This document shows, piece after piece, positions 1 through 7,032 of a stretch of DNA of 64,000 nucleotides. How positions within the stretch are numbered: position 1 is the stretch's first letter; each line of letters opens with the position of its first letter. The stretch comes from Oscillospiraceae bacterium (GTDB lineage: Bacteria > Bacillota > Clostridia > Oscillospirales > CAG-272): positions 254,910-318,909 of the forward strand of contig SVSS01000001.1 of assembly GCA_015064185.1 (NCBI GenBank). The letters are read 5' to 3'. The notes beneath the pieces are model-generated. The model was not told the DNA's origin. It ran no database searches and saw only the letters and a program-made list of their open reading frames with translations. The position numbers and the translations under genes were made by a program.

Positions 1-2
1 GA

Positions 3-740
3 TTATGCTTCAACCCTCTCAAAGTCCTCCTTGGGGTGCTTGCAAAGTGGGCAGGTAAAGTCATCGGGCAATTCATCGGCCTCCACCTCGTAGCCGCAGA
101 TCTTGCAGCGCCATACCGTTTTGGAGGTGTTTGCTACGCGCTCAAAATCCTCGCGTGGGTGCTTGCAAAGCGGGCAGGTAAAGTCATCGGGCAATTCATC
201 GGCCTCCACCTCGTAGCCGCAAATTTTACAGCGCCATACAGTCTTTCCCGCAGGCTTTTCTGCCTTGGGCTTGGGCTTGATGTGTACGTGATAGTAAGCA
301 TAGGTGGCAGAGGGGACATCAGACAGGGTCATGGCATCGGTTACGTCGGCAATAAATAAGGTGTGTGTACCAAGATCCACTGTCTGAAAGACCTTTGCTG
401 AGATCATGGCATTAGTTCCTTTTGTGATATACGTAACGCCGTTTTCGGCGCGTGCGTAATCGCTGTAATCGGCAAATTTATCGGTGGTTCTACCACTTTG
501 AAAGCCAAAGCGTTCAAACGTGTCAAACGTGGCCTCCTCCGAAAGGATCGAAACATTAAAAATGCCACTTTTCACGATCATATCGTGAGTGTAATTTTCC
601 TTGTTTACAGCCAAGGTAATGCGGTTTGGCGTCGTGGTTACCTGCATTGCGGTATTGGTAATGCAGCCGTTATCCTTATCGGTTTTCGCAGTTACTACAA
701 ATAGCCCGTAAGAGAGCTTATACATTGCCTTGTTATCCAT
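3..740 (-). CDS. Flavin reductase-domain protein with two C-terminal rubredoxin domains
   Basis: A 245-residue protein. Residues 1-150 resemble the FMN-binding flavin reductase domain of clostridial high-molecular-weight rubredoxins. A Lys/Pro-rich linker (about 151-165) follows, then two rubredoxin modules at about 166-206 and 207-245. Each module has a CKICGY knuckle and a CPLC knuckle, which supply the four cysteines that bind one iron. Proteins of this architecture pass electrons from NAD(P)H-linked partners to oxygen- or NO-reducing flavodiiron proteins in anaerobes; that role here is inferred, since no partner gene is adjacent. AAAGGAG lies just upstream of the ATG. The two modules are almost identical in DNA as well as protein, which points to a recent tandem duplication. 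Confidence 0.85.
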   Translation of the reverse strand: MDNKAMYKLSYGLFVVTAKTDKDNGCITNTAMQVTTTPNRITLAVNKENYTHDMIVKSGIFNVSILSEEATFDTFERFGFQSGRTTDKFADYSDYARAENGVTYITKGTNAMISAKVFQTVDLGTHTLFIADVTDAMTLSDVPSATYAYYHVHIKPKPKAEKPAGKTVWRCKICGYEVEADELPDDFTCPLCKHPREDFERVANTSKTVWRCKICGYEVEADELPDDFTCPLCKHPKEDFERVEA

Positions 741-778
741 TTCTAACTCCTTTTGCGATAAAGTATGACCTTGCTCTT

Positions 779-807
779 ATTATATCGCATATTTTTTCCA
801 AAATCAA
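779..807 (-). promoter_or_regulatory. Sigma-A promoter of the rubredoxin flavoprotein gene
   Basis: On the minus strand, TTGATT and TATAAT are separated by exactly 17 bp, about 40 bp upstream of the ATG at 740. Confidence 0.75.
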
Positions 808-887
808 TAGTTTTCTTGCGCATTAGCACGAAGAAAATAAGAAAGGGGAGTCGCACGGGCAAGGATACATTCGCAATGGAGGGGCTA

Positions 888-1151
888 TTATCGGTGTTCG
901 CTTTTATAGGCAACGTCTGCTAGGGCAGCGCCGCTAACCGTGATCATCAGCGCCGCAAAGGGATATTCCAGCATACCGCCGTAATATACAGCCGCTGCCT
1001 TAGTTAAGGGTGCATGTGCCGTAACAGTATGTAATATGCCAAGCAACACAAGTAATATAAGCAAGGCGCCGCACAAAAGAATGATACGCGCCGGGCGCGA
1101 AGGGTTAAATTTTGTTTTTTGAGGATGATATTCTTTTTTTCTCATATTCAT
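888..1151 (-). CDS. Small membrane protein of unknown function
   Basis: An 87-residue protein with a basic N-terminus (about 1-22) and two predicted membrane segments, at about 23-43 and 58-78. I do not recognise the family. The first ATG (1151) and a second ATG two codons later are both possible starts, and neither has a strong Shine-Dalgarno site. A good promoter about 70 bp upstream and the basic-then-hydrophobic composition support a real gene. It stands alone, so no function is suggested by context. Confidence 0.5.
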   Translation of the reverse strand: MNMRKKEYHPQKTKFNPSRPARIILLCGALLILLVLLGILHTVTAHAPLTKAAAVYYGGMLEYPFAALMITVSGAALADVAYKSEHR

Positions 1152-1181
1152 TCAAAAATTTTTAAAATGTATATTTTATTG

Positions 1182-1212
1182 AGCCGTGAAAGGGTTTCAT
1201 ACCCGCACGGCT
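1182..1212. other. Hairpin in the 5' region of the small membrane protein gene
   Basis: The arms AGCCGTG (1182-1188) and CACGGCT (1206-1212) pair, and the loop contains a further GGGT/ACCC pairing. The hairpin lies between the minus-strand promoter at 1222-1250 and the start codon at 1151. In the minus direction no T-run follows, so it is not an obvious terminator. On the plus strand a short T-run does follow, but no gene precedes it. Apart from this hairpin and the promoter, 1152-1514 is AT-rich with nothing else recognised. Confidence 0.4.
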
Positions 1213-1221
1213 TCCTTTTTC

Positions 1222-1250
1222 ATTATATCGCAAGCGTTAGGGAACTGCAA
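1222..1250 (-). promoter_or_regulatory. Sigma-A promoter upstream of the small membrane protein
   Basis: On the minus strand, TTGCAG is followed after 17 bp by TATAAT. Confidence 0.65.
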
Positions 1251-1526
1251 TGCAAAATATTTTCCATTGCAAACAAAAGATATCTAAATGCTCATATTAT
1301 GCATAATTGTGACAAATTGTCGTTTTTTATCGAAAATATATGTAATACAAACTCAAAAATATGAATATTTGTCATGCTTTGAAGCTTTTGGTATCAAAGC
1401 ATGTGTTTTTTGGTCGTGACATTGCACAAAAACAGCCTAAAAAGTCGAATTTTGGTGAAAAAGCGCCTGCTTTTTGCATGATATACTGATGATGTATTCA
1501 TCATACTCAAACTGTTGGAGGGAAAA

Positions 1527-1811
1527 ATGAAGAACTTGCTTTTTGAAAATGAAAGATCGGTCATACTTGCAGAAAATACCGTACGTGCGGGGCAAAAGGA
1601 GCTTACATATCGCTTGATCGAAATGCCTAAGGAGGCAAACAAATTTTTTGTTATGCTTTCAGAAAAGAAGGGTGTCTGGCTCACCAAGCCACTCGGCAAT
1701 GATCAGGGCATAGCAAAAGCGGTGTACGAGTTGCTTGTAAAGCATATTGTATTTTCCTGCCACTTATCCGAGGTGGTAGATGAACTGCTCGAGGAGTATG
1801 CCGTGAAGTAA
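1527..1811 (+). CDS. Conserved small protein of unknown function (DUF6514-like?)
   Basis: A soluble 94-residue protein with mixed charge. The ATG at 1527 is preferred over an in-frame TTG at 1515, because TTGGAGGG immediately before it is the ribosome-binding site. The segment TYRLIEMPKE and the acidic C-terminal helix recall small clostridial proteins of the DUF6514 type, but I hold that assignment loosely. A bidirectional terminator follows 50 bp downstream. The gene is monocistronic and converges with the next one. Confidence 0.6.
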   Translation: MKNLLFENERSVILAENTVRAGQKELTYRLIEMPKEANKFFVMLSEKKGVWLTKPLGNDQGIAKAVYELLVKHIVFSCHLSEVVDELLEEYAVK

Positions 1812-1861
1812 ATTTCAAATCTATTAACCAAAGATGATGATATAGTGTACGATATCATAAT

Positions 1862-1892
1862 AAAAAAGCAGTCGGTTAACGACTACTTTTTT
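1862..1892. terminator. Bidirectional terminator
   Basis: The stem AGTCG/CGACT is extended by an A-run on one side and a T-run on the other. It lies between convergent genes ending at 1811 and 1896. Confidence 0.7.
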
Positions 1893-1895
1893 GTC

Positions 1896-2417
1896 TTATT
1901 TCCACTTGCCCTCTTGCTCACGGGAGATCTGTTTTTTTAATTCTTCCTGATACTGCTCGTGCTCTTCTTTAGCCTCCTTGTACATGTCAATTGAATGGTA
2001 AATGCCATGGATCGCGAAAAGCATAAAAAACAAGAAAAGCCACGAAAGGATTTTTACAATATGATTAAAAAACAATATAAATAAAAGCCAAAATGGCAAA
2101 AAAGCCGCAGATAAATTGGCTGCTTTTAGTAAGAATTCGCGGCTGTATATATATATGGGGCGATTATAATAACTATAGGGTGCGTCTACCTCTCCCCCAT
2201 GGTAACGAACACGTCGCATTTCCCATGTGTGATTAAGGAACCTTGGGAACAAGGGACTTAAAATAAAGAAACAATATAAAATGTTTAAGATCATATAGCA
2301 GATAGGGAACAAAGAAAACCAATTAAAAATAATATGTTCGGAGAACCGTAGCGCAAGCACTGTAACAAGTAGCGCGGCACACACAAAATACATCGCCCAA
2401 AACAATTTGCGTTTCAT
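1896..2417 (-). CDS. Multi-span membrane protein of unknown function
   Basis: A 173-residue protein with hydrophobic segments at about 5-23, 30-55, 95-115 and 118-140. The C-terminal tail (about 145-173) is highly charged, rich in Glu, Gln and Lys, and probably a cytoplasmic helix. I do not recognise the family. AAGGAG lies 8 nt before the ATG, and a strong promoter sits about 100 bp upstream. The protein ends almost at the shared terminator with the convergent gene, so this is a single-gene unit. Confidence 0.65.
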   Translation of the reverse strand: MKRKLFWAMYFVCAALLVTVLALRFSEHIIFNWFSLFPICYMILNILYCFFILSPLFPRFLNHTWEMRRVRYHGGEVDAPYSYYNRPIYIYSREFLLKAANLSAAFLPFWLLFILFFNHIVKILSWLFLFFMLFAIHGIYHSIDMYKEAKEEHEQYQEELKKQISREQEGKWK

Positions 2418-2515
2418 AAATGTGCTCCTTTAAGGGGAAGGGATGGTGCATTGTTAAATTTCTGTTTTGCCGTTACCCCAATTTTGAGGGAAACTTGCTT
2501 TCAGTTGCTAATTTC

Positions 2516-2544
2516 ATTATAAAGTAAAAGCTGGCTATTTTCAA
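2516..2544 (-). promoter_or_regulatory. Sigma-A promoter for the membrane protein gene
   Basis: On the minus strand, TTGAAA and a consensus TATAAT are separated by 17 bp. The rest of 2545-2795 shows no convincing gene; an open frame at 2501-2803 is discussed under rejected items. Confidence 0.75.
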
Positions 2545-2795
2545 TAAAAGCAGGGGTTGTGTGGTGCACGGAAACTGTCTTGATTGCAGAAATCCCCGAT
2601 AGCTGAAAAGCCATAGGAGCAGTGTAATAGATATAAGATGCAGCGGCAATGTGGGTTTTCAGGTGTCTAGGAAAGTTGACAAATAATGTAAGTCCCCATG
2701 TGTTCCAATTGACAAAAAAGCTTTCGGCGGGAAGTGACGCGCCAATGCTGTGAAATATACTGTTTAAACAATGGTGCAGGAGACAGCGAGTGTGA

Positions 2796-2945
2796 TCAAT
2801 CAAATTCTATTACGATATATGCTACGGACTTGTAGACCTCTTCTGCATCCGGAACTGCAACTATGGTTTTTACTCTGCCGCCTTTTTGGAGGTATACGTT
2901 GATCTCATCTAATTGTCCTTCTTTTACCCAAAAAATCTTTTCCAT
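2796..2945 (-). CDS. Small 49-residue protein with strong ribosome-binding site
   Basis: A 49-codon ORF starts MEKIFWVKEGQL and ends with a hydrophobic stretch followed by EFD. AAGGAGAT is placed 8 nt upstream of the ATG, which is the best evidence for translation. The predicted product alternates charged and hydrophobic residues, with a KGGRVKTIVAV segment that could form beta strands, so it looks like a small folded domain. I do not recognise it. No clear promoter was seen, and the surrounding 2.4-3.4 kb is otherwise poor in genes, so it could be a relic of a larger accessory locus. Confidence 0.55.
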   Translation of the reverse strand: MEKIFWVKEGQLDEINVYLQKGGRVKTIVAVPDAEEVYKSVAYIVIEFD

Positions 2946-3358
2946 TGGTTATTATCTCCTTATTGTTTATTAATAGATTCTCGTTTCTGAATTTTCTGAT
3001 GACCTTGGTTATCGGTAGGTGCTAAAAAATAAGAATAAGAGCCTTGGTATAAACGTGCGAAAATGATATGAGCGAACTTTTATAATGTCTGAAATCCGTT
3101 GTGGTCGTTTCGGGAACGCCATGCTATTGGTTTTCGCTTAATGGGGATAACAATGCTTTGCTTTAAAGAACGTGTACTTTTTTAAGCCTAAATAAAGGTT
3201 TTTAGGTACCTCCTTGTTGAATTTTAGAAAACGCGGGAGAAATGAAAGGCACAAATTGCCCTTATGTATGCAATTTGTTGTTGGTGGTTGCAAGATAGCC
3301 CATAAATTGAATTAACTATCAAAAAAGCAGCCTACAAAAGTTAACGCAGACCGCTTGG

Positions 3359-3433
3359 TGGCACCCCCAGCGAGAATCGAACTCACAACTAACCCTTAGG
3401 AGGGGCTTGTTATATCCATTTAACTATGGAGGC
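3359..3433 (-). tRNA. tRNA-Arg (anticodon CCU)
   Basis: Read on the minus strand, acceptor arms GCCTCCA and TGGGGGT pair, with one G-U at the end. The D-stem is GTTA/TAAC and the anticodon stem AGCCC/GGGTT, with loop CTCCTAA. The T-arm is GTGAG/CTCGC with the TTCGATT loop, and the CCA end is encoded. Anticodon CCU reads the arginine codon AGG. The stretch 2946-3358 downstream holds no gene I can support. Confidence 0.93.
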
Positions 3434-3522
3434 GTATGACAAAGGTTAGTATAGCACAGATTTTTTAAAAAGGCAAGTTCTTTCGGGTAATTTGCATCAA
3501 AAAACTTCTTATAGACATAGGC

Positions 3523-3552
3523 TTGCATTTTTTTAGGGAATTATGCTACAAT
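3523..3552 (+). promoter_or_regulatory. Sigma-A promoter of the VanZ-like gene
   Basis: TTGCAT and TACAAT are separated by 18 bp, ending 35 bp before the ATG at 3588. Confidence 0.7.
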
Positions 3553-3587
3553 GATAGTAACGTTAAAGCAAAGAGGAGGGAAACGTC

Positions 3588-4058
3588 ATGCAAAAATATT
3601 TAAAATGCATCCTTACGGTGCTTGTGCTCGTATGGTGCGTGGTGATCTGGCAGTTTTCTTTCGATCCCGCCAGCACCTCCTCCAATACCAGCAGTCAAGT
3701 GCAGGATTTTTGCAATGAGGTGCTAGACCGAGTAGGGGTGGATTTTGACGTTACCTCGAAAATGATACGTAAAACAGCGCATTTTTTAGAGTTCTTTGTG
3801 TTGGGTGTGCTCGCGGCAGGCTGCCTGCTTGCGCATGGCTTCCGGCATTGGCATCTGCTTGCTCCCTTGGTGTTTGTGCCTGTTGCTGTAATCGATGAGT
3901 GCATTCAGATTTTTGTGCCGGGGCGCGGCCCACACATCCTTGATGTTTTGCTGGATTGCACGGGTGGTGTGTGCGGAACGGCAGCTGTATTTGCCGTGTT
4001 TTCGCTTATATTATATATAAAAAATAAAAGAATGGAAAAAAATCAAAAAACCTCTTGA
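3588..4058 (+). CDS. VanZ-family membrane protein
   Basis: A 156-residue protein with the VanZ pattern: an N-terminal membrane helix (about 6-24), the RKTAHFLEFFVLG motif, then DECIQIFVPGRG followed by DVLLDCTGG, and a last membrane helix. VanZ proteins confer low-level teicoplanin resistance in the vanA cluster, but most chromosomal family members have no known function and are placed in cell-envelope biology. There is no van cluster here. GAGGAGGG gives a strong ribosome-binding site. The stop codon lies inside the -35 box of the next promoter. Confidence 0.85.
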   Translation: MQKYLKCILTVLVLVWCVVIWQFSFDPASTSSNTSSQVQDFCNEVLDRVGVDFDVTSKMIRKTAHFLEFFVLGVLAAGCLLAHGFRHWHLLAPLVFVPVAVIDECIQIFVPGRGPHILDVLLDCTGGVCGTAAVFAVFSLILYIKNKRMEKNQKTS

Positions 4059-4084
4059 CAAGCGCCTCTTTGCCGTGATATAAT
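4055..4084 (+). promoter_or_regulatory. Sigma-A promoter of the rplU-prp-rpmA operon
   Basis: A consensus TTGACA and TATAAT are separated by 18 bp. The -35 box overlaps the end of the VanZ-like gene. Confidence 0.85.
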
Positions 4085-4089
4085 AATTT

Positions 4090-4160
4090 GCCGCATGTAA
4101 AGGGCTCCAAAGCTTGCCACATGGCAACGCCCCTGTCAGCGAGTCTTAAAAGAAAGAGAG
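4090..4160 (+). ncRNA. Probable L21 ribosomal protein leader
   Basis: A transcribed leader of about 75 nt sits between the promoter and rplU and contains short self-complementary segments, such as CTTGCCACATGGCAA. Firmicutes commonly carry a structured autoregulatory leader at exactly this place (Rfam family L21_leader). The identification is from position and gross structure only; a covariance-model scan would decide it. Confidence 0.5.
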
Positions 4161-4169
4161 GTGCTTTTC

Positions 4170-4481
4170 GTGTTTGCAATCATCGAAACCGGCGGAAAGC
4201 AGTACAAGGTCAGCGAAGGCGATACCATTTTTGTGGAAAAGCTTGCTGCTGAGGAAAACGAAACTGTTGTATTTGACTGCGTAAAGGCTCTGTCCCGCGA
4301 AGGCGAGCTCAAGGTTGGTACTCCCAACGTTGAAGGCGCAAAGGTTAGCGCAACCGTTCTTAAGAACGGCAAGGGTAAGAAGATCGTTGTTCTCAAGTAC
4401 AAGTCCAAGAAGGACTCCAAGAAGAAGCTCGGTCACCGTCAACCCTACACCAAGGTTCAGATTACCGCTATTGAGGGCTGA
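4170..4481 (+). CDS. rplU: 50S ribosomal protein L21
   Basis: A 103-residue protein of normal length for L21. It opens [14 protein letters not shown] and has the [15 protein letters not shown]-terminal signature that contacts 23S rRNA. The GTG at 4170 is chosen over an upstream GTG at 4161, because the family always starts close to the FAIIETGG segment and AGAGAGG lies 9 nt before it. It is the first gene of the conserved L21-Prp-L27 operon, and the operon promoter and leader lie directly upstream. Confidence 0.97.
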   Translation: MFAIIETGGKQYKVSEGDTIFVEKLAAEENETVVFDCVKALSREGELKVGTPNVEGAKVSATVLKNGKGKKIVVLKYKSKKDSKKKLGHRQPYTKVQITAIEG

Positions 4482-4486
4482 TCCAA

Positions 4487-4867
4487 ATGACAACCATTAC
4501 TTTTTTCAGAAGCGACGGAATTTTTTACGGATTTGAGGAGAAGGGCCACGTTGGCTTTGGCGAGTACGGTAACGACCCGTTTTGCGCCATGCTTTCCTCC
4601 ATCACCATGTACATTGTGGATGCCGTAGAGGATATTTACCACGGTAAGATCGTTTACGATATCAATGATGAAGAAGCGGTGATTTCCGTTCGCTCCCCCT
4701 CCGCACTCCCCGCCTTTGAGGCAGATGAGCGCGTACGATTTGCTGTGTCGGGGCTGTTTCTCACTTATTACAAAATGCTTGAGGACATGCTTTTGCACGA
4801 CGATATGTACGAGTTTACGGGTGACGGTGGCTTCAACATCAAGGTTGAAGATCGGGATTACGTATAA
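4487..4867 (+). CDS. prp: Ribosomal-processing cysteine protease Prp
   Basis: A 126-residue Prp-family protease. The catalytic dyad is visible as His21 in KGHVGFG and Cys33 in NDPFCAMLSS. Prp removes the N-terminal extension of ribosomal protein L27 in Firmicutes and related phyla, a step required for ribosome function in Staphylococcus aureus. The neighbouring L27 carries exactly such an extension, so enzyme and substrate are co-encoded. The gene starts 5 nt after the rplU stop. At 126 residues it is slightly longer than the usual 105-115, through a longer central helix. Confidence 0.93.
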   Translation: MTTITFFRSDGIFYGFEEKGHVGFGEYGNDPFCAMLSSITMYIVDAVEDIYHGKIVYDINDEEAVISVRSPSALPAFEADERVRFAVSGLFLTYYKMLEDMLLHDDMYEFTGDGGFNIKVEDRDYV

Positions 4868-4917
4868 ATCCGTGCGTTCCTCAGGGAACAACAAATTTTT
4901 AAGGAGGATACACCACA

Positions 4918-5196
4918 ATGTTGAGAATTAGTTTGCAGTTCTTCGCTCACAAAAAGGGCGTAGGCTCGACCAAGAACGGCCGCGACAGTGAGTCCAAGCG
5001 TCTTGGTGTAAAGGCTGCTGACGGTCAAACTGTTACGGCAGGCAGCATCATTGTTCGACAGAGAGGCACCGCCATTCTCCCCGGCAACAACGTGGGATTG
5101 GGCAAGGATCACACCCTCTTCGCTCTTGTTGAGGGCAAGGTTAAGTTCGAGCAAAAAACCAAGGATAAGAAGCAGGTTAGCGTATACGCTGACTAA
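4918..5196 (+). CDS. rpmA: 50S ribosomal protein L27 with cleavable N-terminus
   Basis: A 92-residue protein. Residues 1-10 ([10 protein letters not shown]) form the Firmicutes-type N-terminal extension, and mature L27 begins at the following [14 protein letters not shown]. The FFA-HKK junction matches the Prp cleavage site. L27's N-terminus reaches the peptidyl-transferase centre, so its removal matters for translation. AAGGAGG lies 10 nt before the ATG. A strong terminator follows about 100 bp downstream and closes the operon. Confidence 0.97.
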   Translation: MLRISLQFFAHKKGVGSTKNGRDSESKRLGVKAADGQTVTAGSIIVRQRGTAILPGNNVGLGKDHTLFALVEGKVKFEQKTKDKKQVSVYAD

Positions 5197-5296
5197 GCGA
5201 CAAAAAAGGGGCCGATTCATTAACCGAGAACAAAACTGCACTGTAAGGCAGGGCACGATGTGTGCTGATTTTTGAGTTTTAGCCTCTTTAAAGTGG

Positions 5297-5324
5297 AAAA
5301 CCGCCGAAAAAATCGGCGGTTTTC
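5297..5324 (+). terminator. Terminator of the rplU operon
   Basis: CCGCCGA (5301-5307) and TCGGCGG (5313-5319) form the stem, followed by TTTTC. The remainder of 5197-5545 has no gene. Confidence 0.88.
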
Positions 5325-5365
5325 TTCATTTTTATGCAGTTTTTAGGTGCGCTCTCGTCACTCGA

Positions 5366-5409
5366 CGTACCTTTGTACGCCTATCGTGCCGAGATCACGC
5401 CTTCTCGGC
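5366..5409. other. Two adjacent small hairpins in an intergenic region
   Basis: CGTAC-CTTT-GTACG (5366-5379) is followed 8 nt later by GCCGAGA and TCTCGGC (5388-5409) around an 8-nt loop. No T-run follows, so these are not simple terminators. They sit between the rplU terminator and the next promoter, where nothing else is seen. They might be a fragment of a repeated element or a small structured RNA. Confidence 0.4.
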
Positions 5410-5476
5410 AATGACTCAGCCCCTTTTGCGTTAACAAAAAAACATAGCGCTTTTTGCAAAGTTCACATAAAAAGCA

Positions 5477-5505
5477 TTGACAACGAGTGCGTTTTCAAGT
5501 ACCAT
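5477..5505 (+). promoter_or_regulatory. Probable sigma-A promoter for the YbaK-domain gene
   Basis: A consensus TTGACA is followed after 17 bp by the weaker TACCAT, 40 bp before the ATG. Confidence 0.5.
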
Positions 5506-5545
5506 GAAAGGGATAACGTTACTATTACTATAATGGGAGAAAAAT

Positions 5546-6103
5546 ATGGAGTTACATCAAGGCAGACCCGTGAGCACCGAAGGGCGTTCTCAAAAGGAAC
5601 TTGGCGCATATGATTTTTTAGATGCTTTGGGGCTTTCCTACAGGCGCGTTGACCACGCCCCCGCCATGACTATGGCGGTGTGTGAGGAGATAGACCGTGC
5701 GCTTGAAGCCACCATTTGTAAAAATCTGTTTTTGTCAAACCGTCAGGGTACGGATTTTTATTTGTTGATGATGCCGGGTGACAAGCCCTTTAAAACCAAG
5801 GATCTCTCAGCACAGCTTGGCACGGCAAGGCTCTCCTTTGGCGCGCCCGAAAAAATGGAGGAGCTGCTGCATACCGCACCAGGCTCTGCAAGCGTACTGG
5901 GTCTCATGCACGACAAGGAGAACCGCGTACAGCTTGTGATCGATCGCGAGGTGCTTGAGGGGGAATTTGTGGGTTGCCATCCGCTTGTAAATACCGCAAG
6001 CCTGCGCCTTCGCACAAGCGATCTTAAGGATGTGATCCTGCCGGCTGTCGGGCACACGCCTATCGTTGTGGAGCTCGCGCGCTATGAAGCGCAAGAAGGC
6101 TGA
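5546..6103 (+). CDS. YbaK/ProX-type aminoacyl-tRNA deacylase (PrdX-like)
   Basis: A 185-residue protein with the YbaK/aminoacyl-tRNA synthetase-associated domain. The conserved lysine is in TICKNLFLSN, the GSASVLGL loop lines the substrate pocket, and VGCHPLVNTASL matches the C-terminal family signature. Family members free-standing from ProRS hydrolyse mischarged Ala-tRNA(Pro) (ProXp-ala, called PrdX in clostridia). The alanine specificity is inferred from overall resemblance. A GGGAGA site precedes the ATG. The gene is followed after 8 nt by a pseudouridine synthase, suggesting a small translation-quality operon. Confidence 0.85.
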   Translation: MELHQGRPVSTEGRSQKELGAYDFLDALGLSYRRVDHAPAMTMAVCEEIDRALEATICKNLFLSNRQGTDFYLLMMPGDKPFKTKDLSAQLGTARLSFGAPEKMEELLHTAPGSASVLGLMHDKENRVQLVIDREVLEGEFVGCHPLVNTASLRLRTSDLKDVILPAVGHTPIVVELARYEAQEG

Positions 6104-6111
6104 CGGCGGCA

Positions 6112-7032
6112 ATGCAATTTGTTATAACAGAACAGGAAAACGGCAAAACGGTGCGTGATTTTCTGAAAATGCGAGGGGTGTCAGCCGCGCTTGGGGCAAG
6201 GCTAAAGCGCTTGCCGCAGGGCATTGTACTAAACGGCACGCGTGTGACGGTGCGTGCGGTACTTAAAACGGGTGATAAGCTTGTACTCGCTATTGAGGAT
6301 GACGAAAAAAACGAAAAGCTCTTGCCCTTTGAGACGGCGGTGGATATCGTGCTTGAAACCGCTGATTTTTTGGTGGTAAATAAGCCCCCGTTTATGCCTA
6401 CGCACCCTTCACACGGTCATTTTTGCGATACGCTGGCAAATGCGCTTGTGTGGTATTACCGTGATATGCCTCATTTTCGCCCGCGCTTTGTCAATCGGCT
6501 CGATCGAAACACATCGGGTGCGGTTTTGGTGGCAAAGCACGCGCTCTCAGCCGCAAGGCTTTCGGGCGCCATGGCGCGCGGTGAAATTGAAAAAACATAT
6601 TATGCCGTGGTTTGCGGCACAATACAAGGGGAAACGGTGCTGAAAACAGGAATCCGCCGCCAAACCGAGAGCATTATCTTTCGGGAGGTGTGCGAGGAGG
6701 CACAGGGAGATCTTGCGATTACGCACATCATGCCCCTTTGCACGAAAAACGGCTATACCTTGGTGCGGCTAACTCCTAAAACAGGACGCACACATCAGCT
6801 GCGTGTGCATTTGGCGCACCTTGGTGCACCCATAGTGGGAGATGACCTTTACGGAGCCGCCTCGCCGCTGATCGCTCGCCACGCATTGCATGCGGCAGAA
6901 CTTTGTTTTCCGTTACCAAACGGCGGTAAAATGGTGCGGATCTTTGCCCCCATTGCGCCCGATATGGCGGCGTTGATCATAAGTATATTCGGCAGGGAGG
7001 TGGCAGAACGCCTTGCAAAACACGAAAATTGA
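6112..7032 (+). CDS. RluA-family rRNA/tRNA pseudouridine synthase
   Basis: A 306-residue RluA/RluD-type synthase. A short N-terminal S4-like region (about 12-65) is followed by the catalytic domain. The catalytic Asp131 lies in NRLDRNTSG, equivalent to HRLDxxTSG, and TGRTHQLRVHLAHLG marks the C-terminal motif. The RNA target cannot be read from sequence, since Firmicutes carry several paralogues. The last 20 nt overlap the next gene. Confidence 0.92.
   Translation: MQFVITEQENGKTVRDFLKMRGVSAALGARLKRLPQGIVLNGTRVTVRAVLKTGDKLVLAIEDDEKNEKLLPFETAVDIVLETADFLVVNKPPFMPTHPSHGHFCDTLANALVWYYRDMPHFRPRFVNRLDRNTSGAVLVAKHALSAARLSGAMARGEIEKTYYAVVCGTIQGETVLKTGIRRQTESIIFREVCEEAQGDLAITHIMPLCTKNGYTLVRLTPKTGRTHQLRVHLAHLGAPIVGDDLYGAASPLIARHALHAAELCFPLPNGGKMVRIFAPIAPDMAALIISIFGREVAERLAKHEN

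Noticed and set aside
36..359. Plus-strand ORF across the rubredoxin repeats
   Set aside because: An antisense shadow of the rubredoxin modules. Its internal repeat only mirrors the duplicated coding DNA.
2501..2803. Open reading frame of 100 codons on the minus strand
   Set aside because: It starts with TTG overlapping the stop of the 49-codon ORF and has no clear ribosome-binding site. Its composition is unusual, and its 3' end contains a near-consensus promoter (2516-2544) for the next gene. Not convincing as a gene.
5347..5613. Plus-strand ORF of 88 codons upstream of the YbaK-domain gene
   Set aside because: It spans the hairpins, the promoter and the start of the next gene, with no ribosome-binding site.
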